Below are positions 11,340 through 20,011 of a stretch of 64,000 nucleotides of DNA, piece after piece (position 1 is the stretch's first letter; each line of letters begins with the position of its first letter). Position numbers and translations under genes: made by a program. This DNA is from Erwinia piriflorinigrans CFBP 5888. GTDB lineage: Bacteria; Pseudomonadota; Gammaproteobacteria; Enterobacterales; Enterobacteriaceae. Location: positions 22,111 through 86,110 of the forward strand of contig NZ_CAHS01000004.1 in assembly GCF_001050515.1 (NCBI RefSeq). The letters are read 5' to 3'. The notes below the pieces were generated by a model. The model saw only the letters and a program-made list of their open reading frames with translations. It had not been told where the DNA came from and did not search any database.

Positions 11340-11415
11340 GTGGCTATAGCTCAGTTGGTAGAGCCCTGGATTGTGATTCCAGTTGTCGTGGGTTCGAGTC
11401 CCATTAGCCACCCCA
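11340..11415 (+). tRNA. hisR: tRNA-His (GTG)
   Basis: Cloverleaf with acceptor GTGGCTA/TAGCCAC, anticodon GTG in TTGTGAT and encoded CCA. The base before it (11339) is G, giving the extra G-1 that histidyl-tRNA synthetase needs. Confidence 0.97.
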
Positions 11416-11428
11416 GATTTTGTAGTAT

Positions 11429-11515
11429 GCGAAGGTGGCGGAATTGGTAGACGCGCTAGCTTCAGGTGTTAGTGTCTTAACGGACGTGAGGGTTCAAGTC
11501 CCTCTCTTCGCACCA
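11429..11515 (+). tRNA. leuT: tRNA-Leu (CAG)
   Basis: An 87-base class II tRNA with a long variable arm (TGTCTTAACGGACG), acceptor GCGAAGG/CTCTTCGC with some wobble, anticodon CAG in TTCAGGT and encoded CCA. Third tRNA of the operon. Confidence 0.96.
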
Positions 11516-11543
11516 CAAAATCGTCAGCAGTAAATGCAGTTTT

Positions 11544-11620
11544 CGGCGAGTAGCGCAGCTTGGTAGCGCAACTGGTTTGGGACCAGTGGGTCGGAGGTTC
11601 GAATCCTCTCTCGCCGACCA
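11544..11620 (+). tRNA. proM: tRNA-Pro (TGG), copy 1
   Basis: A 77-base tRNA with acceptor CGGCGAG/CTCGCCG, anticodon TGG in TTTGGGA, T arm GGAGG-TTCGAAT-CCTC and CCA. Identical in layout to E. coli proM, the last gene of the argX-hisR-leuT-proM operon. Its last 19 bases recur at 11758, 11924 (inside copy 2) and 12081. Confidence 0.97.
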
Positions 11621-11667
11621 ATTTTAACAATCTGCTTGTAAAGCAGGTTGTGTGCACCACAAGGTTG

Positions 11668-11776
11668 CAGGATGAGAACCTCCGAAGGAGGTTTGAGCCG
11701 AGCGAAGTGAGACAACGTTGCTTTAGCAACGGCCCGCAGGGCGGCTCAACGAGCCGTAATCCTCTCTCGCCGACCA
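11668..11776 (+). repeat. Mini-hairpin repeat with tRNA-Pro 3' tail, unit 1
   Basis: A 90-base block (11668-11757) made of short consecutive hairpins: AACCTCC-GAA-GGAGGTT (11677-11693), a short GC-GAA-GT, CGTTGC-TTTA-GCAACG (11716-11731), GCCC-GCA-GGGC (11732-11742) and GGCTC-AAC-GAGCC (11743-11755). It runs directly into a 19-base copy of the tRNA-Pro 3' end (11758-11776). Recurs as unit 2. I do not recognise it as a named repeat family. Confidence 0.85.
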
Positions 11777-11786
11777 ATTTTAAAAA

Positions 11787-11806
11787 CCTGCTAAGGCGGG
11801 TTTTTT
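11787..11806 (+). terminator. Intrinsic terminator after repeat unit 1
   Basis: CCTGC/GCGGG stem with a short loop followed by six T. It lies just behind the copied tRNA-Pro tail, in the same relation as the terminator behind tRNA-Pro copy 2, which suggests the tail and terminator were duplicated together. Confidence 0.7.
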
Positions 11807-11865
11807 GCTTAAACCCTAAGGGTTTTGGCGAATAAAAAGAAAAGTAGTGGCAATAAAGAAGTATT

Positions 11866-11942
11866 CGGCGAGTAGCGCAGCTTGGTAGCGCAACTGGTTT
11901 GGGACCAGTGGGTCGGAGGTTCGAATCCTCTCTCGCCGACCA
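11866..11942 (+). tRNA. tRNA-Pro (TGG), copy 2
   Basis: A 77-base sequence identical to tRNA-Pro copy 1 and therefore probably functional. The spacer since copy 1 holds repeat unit 1 and a terminator, so expression of this copy needs read-through or its own promoter. None is obvious in the A-rich spacer 11824-11865. E. coli has a single proM at this site. Confidence 0.95.
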
Positions 11943-11950
11943 ATTTAGAA

Positions 11951-11977
11951 ACCTGCTTGAAAAAGCAGGTTTTTTTT
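11951..11977 (+). terminator. Intrinsic terminator after tRNA-Pro copy 2
   Basis: Perfect 8-bp stem ACCTGCTT/AAGCAGGT with a GAAA loop followed by eight T. Confidence 0.9.
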
Positions 11978-11990
11978 CGCCTGAAGCCAA

Positions 11991-12099
11991 CAGGATGAGA
12001 ACCTCCGAAGGAGGTTTGAGCCGAGCGAAGCGAGACAACGTTGCTTTAGCAACGGCCCGAAGGGCGGCTCAACGAGCCGTAATCCTCTCTCGCCGACCA
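11991..12099 (+). repeat. Mini-hairpin repeat with tRNA-Pro 3' tail, unit 2
   Basis: Second copy of the block (11991-12080) plus tRNA-Pro tail (12081-12099). It differs from unit 1 at only two positions. One is in the GCGAAGY mini-hairpin (T in unit 1, C here), where G-T pairing becomes G-C. The other is in a loop (GCA to GAA). Both changes keep the hairpins. Bases 11924-12022 recur exactly at 12081-12179, so unit 2 lies in a 157-base tandem repeat. Confidence 0.85.
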
Positions 12100-12107
12100 A
12101 TTTAGAA

Positions 12108-12134
12108 ACCTGCTTGAAAAAGCAGGTTTTTTTT
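12108..12134 (+). terminator. Intrinsic terminator after repeat unit 2
   Basis: Exact copy of the ACCTGCTT/AAGCAGGT terminator behind tRNA-Pro copy 2, duplicated with the tRNA tail. Confidence 0.9.
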
Positions 12135-12147
12135 CGCCTGAAGCCAA

Positions 12148-12179
12148 CAGGATGAGAACCTCCGAAGGAGGTTTGAGCC
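12148..12179 (+). repeat. Mini-hairpin repeat, truncated unit 3
   Basis: The first 32 bases of the block, including the complete AACCTCC-GAA-GGAGGTT hairpin, after which the sequence diverges at 12180. It marks the right edge of the tandem array. From here to 12321 I see no gene, only unassigned A/T-rich sequence. Confidence 0.8.
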
Positions 12180-12321
12180 TGCTGATTATATGCACGGGAT
12201 CATGTCACAAACAAATCAAGTTTGGTTGATGCTATAACGAAAAGTGCCAGACTTTCCCCTTGTTGACAGATACAAGCAGCATTGTTCCTGAAAGCGACTA
12301 CCCATCGCCCCGGAACAGAAA

Positions 12322-12348
12322 AAACCGGCTTATAAGGCCGGTTTTTTT
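12322..12348 (+). terminator. Intrinsic terminator upstream of glmZ
   Basis: Stem ACCGGC/GCCGGT with a seven-base loop, flanked by A and T runs (seven T). It could end tRNA-operon read-through or an unannotated short transcript. The A run on the other side makes it potentially bidirectional. Confidence 0.8.
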
Positions 12349-12435
12349 ATCTCTGCTTAAAGTGTTTTTGCGCCAAAATCTCCATTTGAACAAGGCATAG
12401 GTCATGGTGGCGACCAATAAGCCGTTGGCACGAAT

Positions 12436-12453
12436 TGTCGCTGTTCGAAGACG
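12436..12453 (+). promoter_or_regulatory. GlrR-type activator site 1 upstream of glmZ
   Basis: TGTC-N10-GACG, one base from the TGTC-N10-GACA site bound by the response regulator GlrR (QseF) upstream of enterobacterial glmY/glmZ. It lies about 200 bases before the sigma-54 promoter, a normal distance for an enhancer-type activator. Confidence 0.6.
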
Positions 12454-12498
12454 TATAATCCCCTGTTTTATAAGTGATTGATTTAATCATTCGCGATT

Positions 12499-12516
12499 TG
12501 TCTTTCACTGGCGACG
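12499..12516 (+). promoter_or_regulatory. GlrR-type activator site 2 upstream of glmZ
   Basis: A second TGTC-N10-GACG, 63 bases (about six helical turns) after the first, so both sites face the same side of the DNA. Confidence 0.6.
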
Positions 12517-12634
12517 TTTACGCCACCGCTCCGTTCTCTGCTGGCTTCAGTCAATTTAGTCAGTAGTGAGCATTTGAAAGAAATAATCTTAAAAATCAGA
12601 AGAGTATAAGTTTTTACGGTGCCGTTGCCATTTT

Positions 12635-12648
12635 GGCATGCAGTGTGC
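12635..12648 (+). promoter_or_regulatory. Sigma-54 promoter of glmZ
   Basis: GG (12635-12636) and GC (12647-12648) separated by ten bases in TTGGCATGCAGTGTGCA, the -24/-12 signature of RpoN promoters. The GC lies 13 bases before the predicted GlmZ 5' end. Enterobacterial glmZ is known to be sigma-54/GlrR controlled, alone or overlapping a sigma-70 promoter. Confidence 0.75.
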
Positions 12649-12660
12649 AAGAATGACTGC

Positions 12661-12858
12661 GTAGATGCTCATTCCACCTCCTATGTTTGCGTAAGCTTCA
12701 TAAACCTGGGAATGACGCAGAGCCACTTTATGGTACCTGTTGCCCAACAGCCAATATCGCTCCGGCCTTATTGGATCTCGGGCACCACGTTGAGTCGGGT
12801 ACCAATCGGTTGTCTTACCGACCTGATATTTATACCTGCCGATCGGCAGGTTTTTTTT
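12661..12858 (+). ncRNA. glmZ: Small RNA GlmZ
   Basis: Hfq-dependent sRNA that base-pairs with glmS mRNA to activate glucosamine-6-phosphate synthase; GlmY protects it from RapZ/RNase E processing. The 5' end GTAGATGCTCATTCCA, the element AATGACGCAGAGCC and the region AACGTTGAGT-like (CCACGTTGAGTCGGG) match the E. coli GlmZ plan, as does its location between the proM tRNA operon and hemY. It ends at the stem CCTGCC-GATC-GGCAGG (12835-12850) followed by nine T. Open reading frames across it are coincidental. Confidence 0.9.
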
Positions 12859-12908
12859 TCCTGTCTGTTTATCGCTACCTTATCGTTGGCTTGTACATTT
12901 GCGGGCAT

Positions 12909-12933
12909 AAAAAAGCCGGGCTGTGTGCCCGGC
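12909..12933 (-). terminator. Terminator of the hemCDXY operon
   Basis: On the minus strand a 7-bp stem GCCGGGC/GCCCGGC with a five-base loop is followed by six T, 21 bases past the hemY stop. Confidence 0.9.
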
Positions 12934-12953
12934 ATGATGAAATCCTGGATGAT

Positions 12954-14144
12954 TCAGGGATTGTTTTTTAGTGTCAACAGCAGGCCGTCGCGACGCATGG
13001 TTGCGGCCTCTTCCGTCTTATGCTGACGGTCAAGCGTATCGGCCAGCCACGCATAGTCGAAGGCGTCCGGGCGCTGTTGCAGTGCGGCCCTGAACGCTTC
13101 GCTTGCCTGCTCCCACTCGCCGTGTTTCATCAGCAGCTGGCCCAGCGTACTGTGTAGCAGCGGTGTGGCGCCGTGTTGCTTGATCTGTTGGCGTAACGTT
13201 TTTTCCAGCTGTTCCGGATTACCGGTTTTCAGACGGGGCATCAGCAGCACCAGACGCTCATCATAGTGACGTTTCAGACCTTCCAGCACAATTTTCTGCG
13301 CGGTATCGTGATCGTCACAGACGATAAGATGGTCAGCCATCGCCACCTGTAGCGCGGTTTCATGGCGAGTTTTGCGACTTTGATTTTGCCACCAGCGTTT
13401 CAGACCATCGCTGCCCTGATCGGCCATTGCCTGATTCATCAGGCCAAGCCAGGACTGTTGTTGCAGCTCGATACGATGATTTGCATCGCCTAACTGAATT
13501 TTCTCCATAGCGGGCAGAATGTTCAGCAGCGCACCCCAAGCCTGAGTGCGTATGTAAGCCTGTTCCGCCAGACGCAACACTTCAGGATGGCGCGGCGCGA
13601 TTTCCAACAGGCGGTCGATACCATGACGTGCCGCATGATCTTCATTACGTGCCAGCTGAATACGCACACGGGTGATCTCAACCGGCAGTGGGTCGCCATC
13701 ATTGAGTTCGCTGGCGCGTTCCATGTGCTGGTTGGCGCGCTTCTCGTCACCGCGCTGCTGCGCTGCTTCAGCGGCCAGCAGGTAGTTGACCATTGGCTGT
13801 TCGGCATGGTCGGCATGATGTGACAGCAGCTTTTCAACCTGCTTGTAATCGCCTTCCGCGAGCTTTATCAGCGCGGCATTAGTCTGCTTGTGTGCACGAC
13901 GCCTTTTGCGGCCGGTAAACCAGCCACGGGTACGGGCACCGGTACGAAATACCCGGCGCAGCAGCCACTCAATGGCCAGAATAACAACCAGGGACAGCAA
14001 CAGGATGATAACCAGACCTGTGACACTGGTTTCAATATTCCAGTTATCGGTCTGAATCAGCACATAACCCTGGTGCCCGGCTATCATCGGCCCTACGACG
14101 ACACCGGCAATCAACAGCAGAAATAACAGCAGAACTTTTAACAT
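12954..14144 (-). CDS. hemY: HemY, TPR-containing inner-membrane protein of the hem operon
   Basis: A 396-residue membrane-anchored protein. Two N-terminal hydrophobic helices (about residues 1-25 and 40-62: LLLFLLLIAGVVVG and VTGLVIILLLSLVVILAI) precede a cytoplasmic or periplasmic helical domain of TPR-like repeats (for example HSTLGQLLMKHGEWEQASEAFRAALQQRP). It lies two bases after hemX and is last in the operon. Despite the name it is not the protoporphyrinogen oxidase of Gram-positives; its exact role in haem metabolism is unsettled, and that step is assigned to HemG here. Confidence 0.93.
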   Translation of the reverse strand: MLKVLLLFLLLIAGVVVGPMIAGHQGYVLIQTDNWNIETSVTGLVIILLLSLVVILAIEWLLRRVFRTGARTRGWFTGRKRRRAHKQTNAALIKLAEGDYKQVEKLLSHHADHAEQPMVNYLLAAEAAQQRGDEKRANQHMERASELNDGDPLPVEITRVRIQLARNEDHAARHGIDRLLEIAPRHPEVLRLAEQAYIRTQAWGALLNILPAMEKIQLGDANHRIELQQQSWLGLMNQAMADQGSDGLKRWWQNQSRKTRHETALQVAMADHLIVCDDHDTAQKIVLEGLKRHYDERLVLLMPRLKTGNPEQLEKTLRQQIKQHGATPLLHSTLGQLLMKHGEWEQASEAFRAALQQRPDAFDYAWLADTLDRQHKTEEAATMRRDGLLLTLKNNP

Positions 14145-14146
14145 GA

Positions 14147-15286
14147 TTATTCTCCCTGTTTCGGCTGCGGAACCGCTGTAGCGGAAGGTTGTGCAAGGAG
14201 ATTGCGCACGCGAGTCTGCGTCAGTTTATCGATAACGGGCTGGCTGAGTAATGTTTCCGGCACATCCATTGAGATACTCTGCTCGCTCAAACTATCTAAC
14301 TGGCTAAGATAAGCCTTGGTATTCGCGTCGCTGGTATCGTACCAGGCACGTATCCATGCGGAAACGGTGTCGATCGACTGTTTATAGATTTCGTCCTGAT
14401 GACGAGGAACTGCCTGAGCCGCAATCAGCAGACGTGAACGGATATTCTCGCGCAGATAAACATCCTGATTCGGTGCCAGCAGGGGTTCAGCGGTGGCATC
14501 ACGGCGGCGAACGGTGATGAAATCATCCATAAAGTTATGCCAGCTTTTCACCAGATTCTGACGCCATTCACGCAGTGAGGAAGAGAGCGCACCGCTGTCG
14601 GCATCCATCGGCTCGTCATCGCTGTTGTTATCGGCAAGACGCAGATTATCGATGCTGTTAGACAGCTGATTCAGCTTGAGAATGACGCCGTCATAATCCA
14701 CCTGGCTAAGAGCGGAAAGCGTGCTGATATCCTGGGCAAGCGCACGGCGTGCGCCGATAAGGCTGGGATCATTCATATCCGCCAGGCTGGCATCGGCACT
14801 TTTCAGCAGGGCGGCAGCGCTGGTGACATCGCGGTCGTTCCAAAGTTTGCGTCCGGCCATTTTGACCAGATAGTCTGCCTGGGACAACATCCAGGTTTGG
14901 GCATCACTGCCTGAAATAGTGGCGACTTTTTGTTTCAGCTCGTCCAGCTGCTGGTTCAGGGCGGTCTGCTGCTGTCGTGACGTATCCAGCGCGCTGGTTT
15001 GCACTGTCAGCTTATCAACCAACGATTGTTTATCGTTCGCGGATTGCTGTTGCAGCTCAGAGAGCTGTGCTGCCAGTGTTTGATTGGTGACGGCCTGAAG
15101 TTGCGCCTGATGTTTTCCATACATATAGAGACCCGCGCCTACCGCCAGAGCAATAGCGATAGCGACTGCGCCGAGCACCTTTCCGCTACGTCCAGCTTGC
15201 GACGGCGGCTGTGGTTCAGAAGCGGAGGTTTCAACCGCTGGGGTGGTCTCTTCAACCATGGCGGAGGAATCTTTGTGTTCCGTCAT
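14147..15286 (-). CDS. hemX: HemX, membrane protein of the hem operon
   Basis: A 379-residue protein with an acidic/Pro-rich cytoplasmic N-terminus, one membrane helix near residues 35-55 ([21 protein letters not shown]), then a periplasmic coiled coil rich in Gln/Leu and a conserved domain ([40 protein letters not shown]). Once annotated as uroporphyrinogen III methyltransferase, but it lacks SAM-binding SUMT motifs, so no enzymatic function should be assumed. It sits between hemD and hemY; the 96-base gap before it (15287-15382) shows no clear promoter. Confidence 0.92.
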   Translation of the reverse strand: MTEHKDSSAMVEETTPAVETSASEPQPPSQAGRSGKVLGAVAIAIALAVGAGLYMYGKHQAQLQAVTNQTLAAQLSELQQQSANDKQSLVDKLTVQTSALDTSRQQQTALNQQLDELKQKVATISGSDAQTWMLSQADYLVKMAGRKLWNDRDVTSAAALLKSADASLADMNDPSLIGARRALAQDISTLSALSQVDYDGVILKLNQLSNSIDNLRLADNNSDDEPMDADSGALSSSLREWRQNLVKSWHNFMDDFITVRRRDATAEPLLAPNQDVYLRENIRSRLLIAAQAVPRHQDEIYKQSIDTVSAWIRAWYDTSDANTKAYLSQLDSLSEQSISMDVPETLLSQPVIDKLTQTRVRNLLAQPSATAVPQPKQGE

Positions 15287-15382
15287 AATGGCTCATCCCA
15301 TTTTTAAGTGATAAAGCCTTAATCTTTCGCATTGCAGGCGTAATGACTGCCTTCCTGTCACGCGAAGTCTTTAAGGATATAA

Positions 15383-16120
15383 TTATATCGCACACAATAG
15401 TGCATCATTATCCGCACCGTCGGCGACATCAATGTTCGCCCACCCGAGTTTTCTCGCCAGGGTGGCCAAACGCTCACTGACGACCACTAGCCGACAGTGT
15501 AATAGCCATTCATCCCGATCGACATCGGTGAATAGCGAGTAGAGCTGTTGCAACATTTCACCGCTGGTCACCACGATCGTATCAACCCCCTGGTTGCGCC
15601 AGCGACGGCCCTCTTCTGCGCCGTGATAGTACTTTTGACAACGTTGATAACACTCAATAAATTCTATTTGAGCGCCCCGGCTAAGCAGTGTTTCCGCGAG
15701 TAATTCACGCCCACCGTTGCCGCGCAGAATCAACGCGCGTTTGCCCGCTACGGCTTGCAAATCGGGCAGTTGGATCAGTATTTCACTGGTATCCTGCTCG
15801 TGTGGCCAGGAAATTTGATGCCCACTGGCGGCATGAAACGCCAGTGCGGTACTACGTCCTATTGCATAATAGTCCAGGCTGGCAGGCCATGTGGAATCTA
15901 CACGGTTAAATGTGGCTTGAGCATAGTGAATGACCTGCTGTGACAGAATGAAAACCAAGTCTCCTGCTTTCAGTGACTTTAGGCGATCGGGCAAAATATC
16001 CAGCTGAGTACCCGGGGTGAATTCTATCAGTGGGAACGACCAGGCCACTCGCCCGCGCAAACGCAGACGGCTAACCAGCTCATCTGCGGCCGGTGACGGG
16101 CGGGTGACCAAAATGCTCAT
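15383..16120 (-). CDS. hemD: Uroporphyrinogen-III synthase
   Basis: Cyclises hydroxymethylbilane with inversion of ring D to uroporphyrinogen III, the branch point to haem and sirohaem. The 245-residue protein begins with the family motif [13 protein letters not shown] and keeps the conserved [11 protein letters not shown] and [15 protein letters not shown] regions of the two-domain fold. Its ATG overlaps the hemC stop by four bases (ATGA on the minus strand). Confidence 0.95.
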   Translation of the reverse strand: MSILVTRPSPAADELVSRLRLRGRVAWSFPLIEFTPGTQLDILPDRLKSLKAGDLVFILSQQVIHYAQATFNRVDSTWPASLDYYAIGRSTALAFHAASGHQISWPHEQDTSEILIQLPDLQAVAGKRALILRGNGGRELLAETLLSRGAQIEFIECYQRCQKYYHGAEEGRRWRNQGVDTIVVTSGEMLQQLYSLFTDVDRDEWLLHCRLVVVSERLATLARKLGWANIDVADGADNDALLCAI

Positions 16121-17058
16121 GCCGGTGAGTTCCCCTGATAGACGGCAGCGAGAATATCGTGTGCGCCATTGTCCAATAGTTCTTCAGCCAGTGAGATGCC
16201 CATTTTTTCGGCATCTGCTCGCGGGCCGCGGCGTTCGCCGCGTACCATCTCGTTACCGTCCGGTGAGCCAACCAGCCCGCGTAGCCAAAGTTGGTCGCCT
16301 TCCAGCAGTGCATAACTGCCAATGGGCACCTGGCAACCGCCTTCCAGTCGGGTATTCATCGCCCGCTCGGCGCTTACCCGGCAGGCGGTGTCATCATGAT
16401 TTAACGCCGCGAGCAAACCGATCGTGTGCGTATCGTCAAGACGACATTCAATACCGACCGCGCCCTGGCCAACCGCAGGCAGCGACTCTTCAGCGGGCAT
16501 CACCTGGCGGATACGATCGCCCAGGCCCAGTCGTTTCAATCCGGCAACGGCCAGAATAATGGCATCGTATTCACCCGCATCCAGTTTACCGAGACGGGTA
16601 CCGACGTTACCCCGCAGTGAGCGGATCACCAGGTCCGGGCGACGGGCGCTGAGCTGGCATTGACGGCGCAGGCTGGATGTACCGACAATCGCACCCTGTG
16701 GCAGTGAGTCCACCGATGCGTAATGAGGTGAAACAAACGCATCATGGGGGTCTTCGCGCTCACAGATAGCCACTAATCCCAGCCCTGGCGGGAAGGCAAC
16801 CGGCACATCTTTCATTGAGTGCACGGCAATATCGGCGCGGCCTGACAGCATCGCCTGCTCAAGCTCTTTCACGAATAATCCCTTACCGCCCACCTTCGCC
16901 AGCGGGGTGTCGAGGATCACATCTCCACGCGTCACCATTGGTAATAGCTCCACGCGCAGCCCCGGATGACAGGCGATTAAGCGCCGTTGTACGTACTCCG
17001 CCTGCCATAAAGCAAGAGGACTTCTCCTGGTGGCAATTCTTAAAATTTTGTCTGACAT
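16117..17058 (-). CDS. hemC: Porphobilinogen deaminase (hydroxymethylbilane synthase)
   Basis: Polymerises four porphobilinogens into hydroxymethylbilane. The 313-residue protein has [15 protein letters not shown] at the N-terminus, AVHSMKDVP with the catalytic Asp, [11 protein letters not shown] with substrate-binding arginines, and the dipyrromethane-cofactor Cys (about 242) in [12 protein letters not shown]. First gene of hemCDXY, divergent from cyaA. The shared 293-base intergenic region (17059-17351) must hold both promoters. Confidence 0.97.
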   Translation of the reverse strand: MSDKILRIATRRSPLALWQAEYVQRRLIACHPGLRVELLPMVTRGDVILDTPLAKVGGKGLFVKELEQAMLSGRADIAVHSMKDVPVAFPPGLGLVAICEREDPHDAFVSPHYASVDSLPQGAIVGTSSLRRQCQLSARRPDLVIRSLRGNVGTRLGKLDAGEYDAIILAVAGLKRLGLGDRIRQVMPAEESLPAVGQGAVGIECRLDDTHTIGLLAALNHDDTACRVSAERAMNTRLEGGCQVPIGSYALLEGDQLWLRGLVGSPDGNEMVRGERRGPRADAEKMGISLAEELLDNGAHDILAAVYQGNSPA

Positions 17059-17213
17059 GCTTGATACCGTTTTGATCGTTCACTGATTATCCTATCATTG
17101 AACCGGGAAGGCTGTCAGTTAAACGGCGGTGAAGGATGGTATTGCGGTGGTTTGAAAGTAAAATGTGCTAGACTAGCAGGTAGCGTAAATTTCTTTATGG
17201 TCAATCTGACGGG

Positions 17214-17229
17214 TGTCAGGTTGGTCACG
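17214..17229 (+). promoter_or_regulatory. CRP site in the cyaA promoter region
   Basis: TGTCA-N6-TCACG, a good match to TGTGA-N6-TCACA with a strong right half. E. coli cyaA is repressed by cAMP-CRP from a comparable site (GTGTTA-N5-ATCACG) overlapping its main promoter, so this is probably the same negative feedback loop. Confidence 0.65.
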
Positions 17230-17351
17230 TTTCCAGCCATAATCTGAACCCTTATTTTTAAAGCAAACGGCAGATTGCGGAAACAGAACTTTTTTATACC
17301 CTTGTCGGTCATCAACGGGGTATAGGCACTGGGATAATCAGGTGAGACGTC

Positions 17352-19907
17352 TTGTACCTCTACATAGAGACACTGAAACAGAGACTGGATGCCATCAATC
17401 AGCTGCGCGTTGACCGCGCTCTGGCTGCGATGGGGCCTGCATTCCAACAGGTTTACAGTCTTCTGCCAACCTTATTACATTATCACCATCCACTGATGCC
17501 GGGTTACCTGGAAGGTAACGTCCCGCACGGCATCAGCTTTTACACGCCTGATGAAAATCAACTCGCTTATCTGCGCACGCTGGAAGAAAAATCTGGCTCC
17601 GATGTTGCCACTCTTGCGCCGGGTGAAATGCCGATTACCGGCGTGTATTCAATGGGTAGTACCTCTTCCGTTGGGCAGAACGCCACTTCCGATCTTGATA
17701 TTTGGGTTTGCCACCAGTCGTGGCTGGACAATGACGAACGCCTCAGCCTACAGAAGAAATGCATTCTGCTGCAAAACTGGTGTCAGGAAATGGGCATTGA
17801 GGTCAGTTTCTTCCTGATCGATGAAAATCGCTTCCGTCACAATGAAAGTGGCAGCCTCGGCGGTGAAGATTGCGGTTCAACTCAGCATATTCTGCTGCTT
17901 GATGAATTTTACCGCACCGCCGTCCGCATGGCCGGTAAACGCATTCTGTGGAATATGGTGCCGCGTGAAGAAGAAGACCAGTACGATGACTATGTCATGT
18001 CGCTGTATCAACGCGGGGTGTTGACGCCTAATGAATGGCTGGATCTCGGCGGTCTCGGCACGCTATCGGCAGAAGAGTATTTTGGTGCCAGCCTGTGGCA
18101 GCTGTATAAAAGTATCGACTCGCCGTATAAGGCGGTGTTGAAAACCCTGCTGCTTGAAGCTTACTCCTGGGAGTATCCTGACACGCGCCTGTTGGCGATG
18201 GACATTAAACAGCGCCTGCATGACGGCGAGATTGTTTCTTACGGTCTTGATCCCTATTGCATGATGCTTGAGCGCGTGACCCGATATCTCACCGGCATTG
18301 ACGATCATGCCCGCCTCGATCTGGTACGCCGCTGTTTCTATTTAAAGGTGTGTGAGAAGTTGTCACTGACATCAGAAAACAGCGGCTGGCGGCGTGAAAT
18401 TCTCAGTCAGCTGGTGCGGGAGTGGGGCTGGGATAAGCAGCGACTGGCGATGCTTGATAGCCGTGCGGACTGGAAAATCGGGCAGGTACGCGAAGCGCAC
18501 AATGAGCTGCTGGATGCGATGATGCAGAGCTACCGCAACCTGATCCGCTTTGCCCGGCGTAATAATTTAAGCGTGAGCGCCAGCCCGCAGGATATTGGCG
18601 TGCTAACGCGCAAACTTTACGCCGCGTTTGAAGCGTTACCGGGTAAAGTGACGCTGCTTAATCCGCAGATATCGCCCGATCTTTCCGAACCGCATCTTAC
18701 GTTTATCCATGTGCCCAATGGCCGGGCAAATCGTGCGGGCTGGTATCTGTATAACCAGGCGCCGGACATGGATTCGATTATCAGCCATCAGCCACTCGAA
18801 TATAACCGCTATCTGAATAAGCTGGTGGCATGGGCGTGGTTTAACGGTTTGCTGACCAGCAACACGCGCCTGTATATCAAAGGTAATGAGAGCTTCGAGC
18901 TGTCTCGTTTGCAGGAGCTGGTGGCGGATGTAACGCACCATTTCCCCGTGAGGCTACCGACACCGACACCGAAAGCGCTCTACAGCCCGTGTGAAATTCG
19001 CCATCTGGCCATTATTATTAACCTGGAAGCGGACCCGACGGCAGCCTTCCGCAACCAGGTGGTGCACTTCGATTTCCGCAAGCTGGACATCTTCAGTTTC
19101 GGTCAGCAGCAGCAGTGCCTGGTGGGCAGCGTTGACCTGCTATATCGCAATTCGTGGAATGAAGTGCGTACTCTGCATTTCAACGGCGAACAGTCGATGA
19201 TTGAAGCGTTAAAAACGATCTTGGGCAAAATGCATCAGGATGCCTCGCCGCCCGATTCGGTTGACGTGTTTTGCTACAGTCAGCACTTGCGTGGATTGAT
19301 TCGCACCCGTGTGCAACAGCTGATCTCTGAATGTATTGAACAGCGTCTTTCGAGCACGCGCCAGGAGCCGGGCCGTTTTAAAGCGTTGCGCGTGGCCGGT
19401 CAGACCTGGGGGCTGTTCTTCGAGCGTCTCAGCGTCTCGGTACAGAAGCTGGAGAACGCGGTGGAATTCTACGGAGCTATCTCAAATAATAAACTGCACG
19501 GCCTGTCGCTGAAGGTAGAAAGCGACCAGACTCGGCTGCCAGCGGTGGTCAATGGCTATGCCAGTGAAGGCATTATCCAGTTTTTCTTTGAAGATACCCA
19601 TGACGATCACGGTTTCAATATTTATATCCTCGATGAAACTAACCGTGTTGAGATCTATCACCATTGTGAGGGCAGTAAAGAGGAGCTGGTGCGCGACGTA
19701 AGCCGCTTTTACTCATCTTCTCACGATCGCTTTACCTACGGGTCAAGCTTTATCAATTTTAACCTGCCACAGTTCTATCAGATTGTGCAGGTCGACGACC
19801 GTTTCCAGGTGATCCCTTTTCGCAGCCAGGTGATAACGCAGCTGTGCGCCAATTTGCCGGACGCGGCGGCGGGTGAAGGCAGCGACCGTTGCTACCAGAT
19901 GCAGTAA
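17352..19907 (+). CDS. cyaA: Class I adenylate cyclase
   Basis: Makes cAMP from ATP; the regulatory half responds to the PTS state. The 851-residue protein begins [19 protein letters not shown] using the TTG start conserved in enterobacteria, which limits translation. The catalytic signature [17 protein letters not shown] places metal-binding Asp at 114 and 116. The C-terminal half ([33 protein letters not shown]) is also conserved. The last ~25 residues differ from E. coli and end before a gap of only ~100 bases, where E. coli would have cyaY. Confidence 0.97.
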   Translation: MYLYIETLKQRLDAINQLRVDRALAAMGPAFQQVYSLLPTLLHYHHPLMPGYLEGNVPHGISFYTPDENQLAYLRTLEEKSGSDVATLAPGEMPITGVYSMGSTSSVGQNATSDLDIWVCHQSWLDNDERLSLQKKCILLQNWCQEMGIEVSFFLIDENRFRHNESGSLGGEDCGSTQHILLLDEFYRTAVRMAGKRILWNMVPREEEDQYDDYVMSLYQRGVLTPNEWLDLGGLGTLSAEEYFGASLWQLYKSIDSPYKAVLKTLLLEAYSWEYPDTRLLAMDIKQRLHDGEIVSYGLDPYCMMLERVTRYLTGIDDHARLDLVRRCFYLKVCEKLSLTSENSGWRREILSQLVREWGWDKQRLAMLDSRADWKIGQVREAHNELLDAMMQSYRNLIRFARRNNLSVSASPQDIGVLTRKLYAAFEALPGKVTLLNPQISPDLSEPHLTFIHVPNGRANRAGWYLYNQAPDMDSIISHQPLEYNRYLNKLVAWAWFNGLLTSNTRLYIKGNESFELSRLQELVADVTHHFPVRLPTPTPKALYSPCEIRHLAIIINLEADPTAAFRNQVVHFDFRKLDIFSFGQQQQCLVGSVDLLYRNSWNEVRTLHFNGEQSMIEALKTILGKMHQDASPPDSVDVFCYSQHLRGLIRTRVQQLISECIEQRLSSTRQEPGRFKALRVAGQTWGLFFERLSVSVQKLENAVEFYGAISNNKLHGLSLKVESDQTRLPAVVNGYASEGIIQFFFEDTHDDHGFNIYILDETNRVEIYHHCEGSKEELVRDVSRFYSSSHDRFTYGSSFINFNLPQFYQIVQVDDRFQVIPFRSQVITQLCANLPDAAAGEGSDRCYQMQ

Positions 19908-20011
19908 CATTCAGTACTTCCCGCCGGGCCAGATTCGCTTTTCCTGTTGCTTTTCGGACTTCAACTGCGATGATAGGCGGCATATACAGATTGAAGATGA
20001 GCAGAATGAGA

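Noticed and set aside
11469..12105. Long frames on both strands through the tRNA array
   Set aside because: They are produced by translating tRNA genes and tandem repeats; Ser/Arg/Pro-rich repeats in them follow the DNA repeat.
12263..12348. Possible sRNA from TTGACA (12263-12268) to the terminator at 12322
   Set aside because: No acceptable -10 hexamer at 16-18 bases, so the promoter is not supported; only the terminator is listed.
12619..13026. Open reading frames of 94-135 codons on the plus strand
   Set aside because: They lie across the GlmZ sRNA, its terminator and the hemY terminator, and resemble no protein family.
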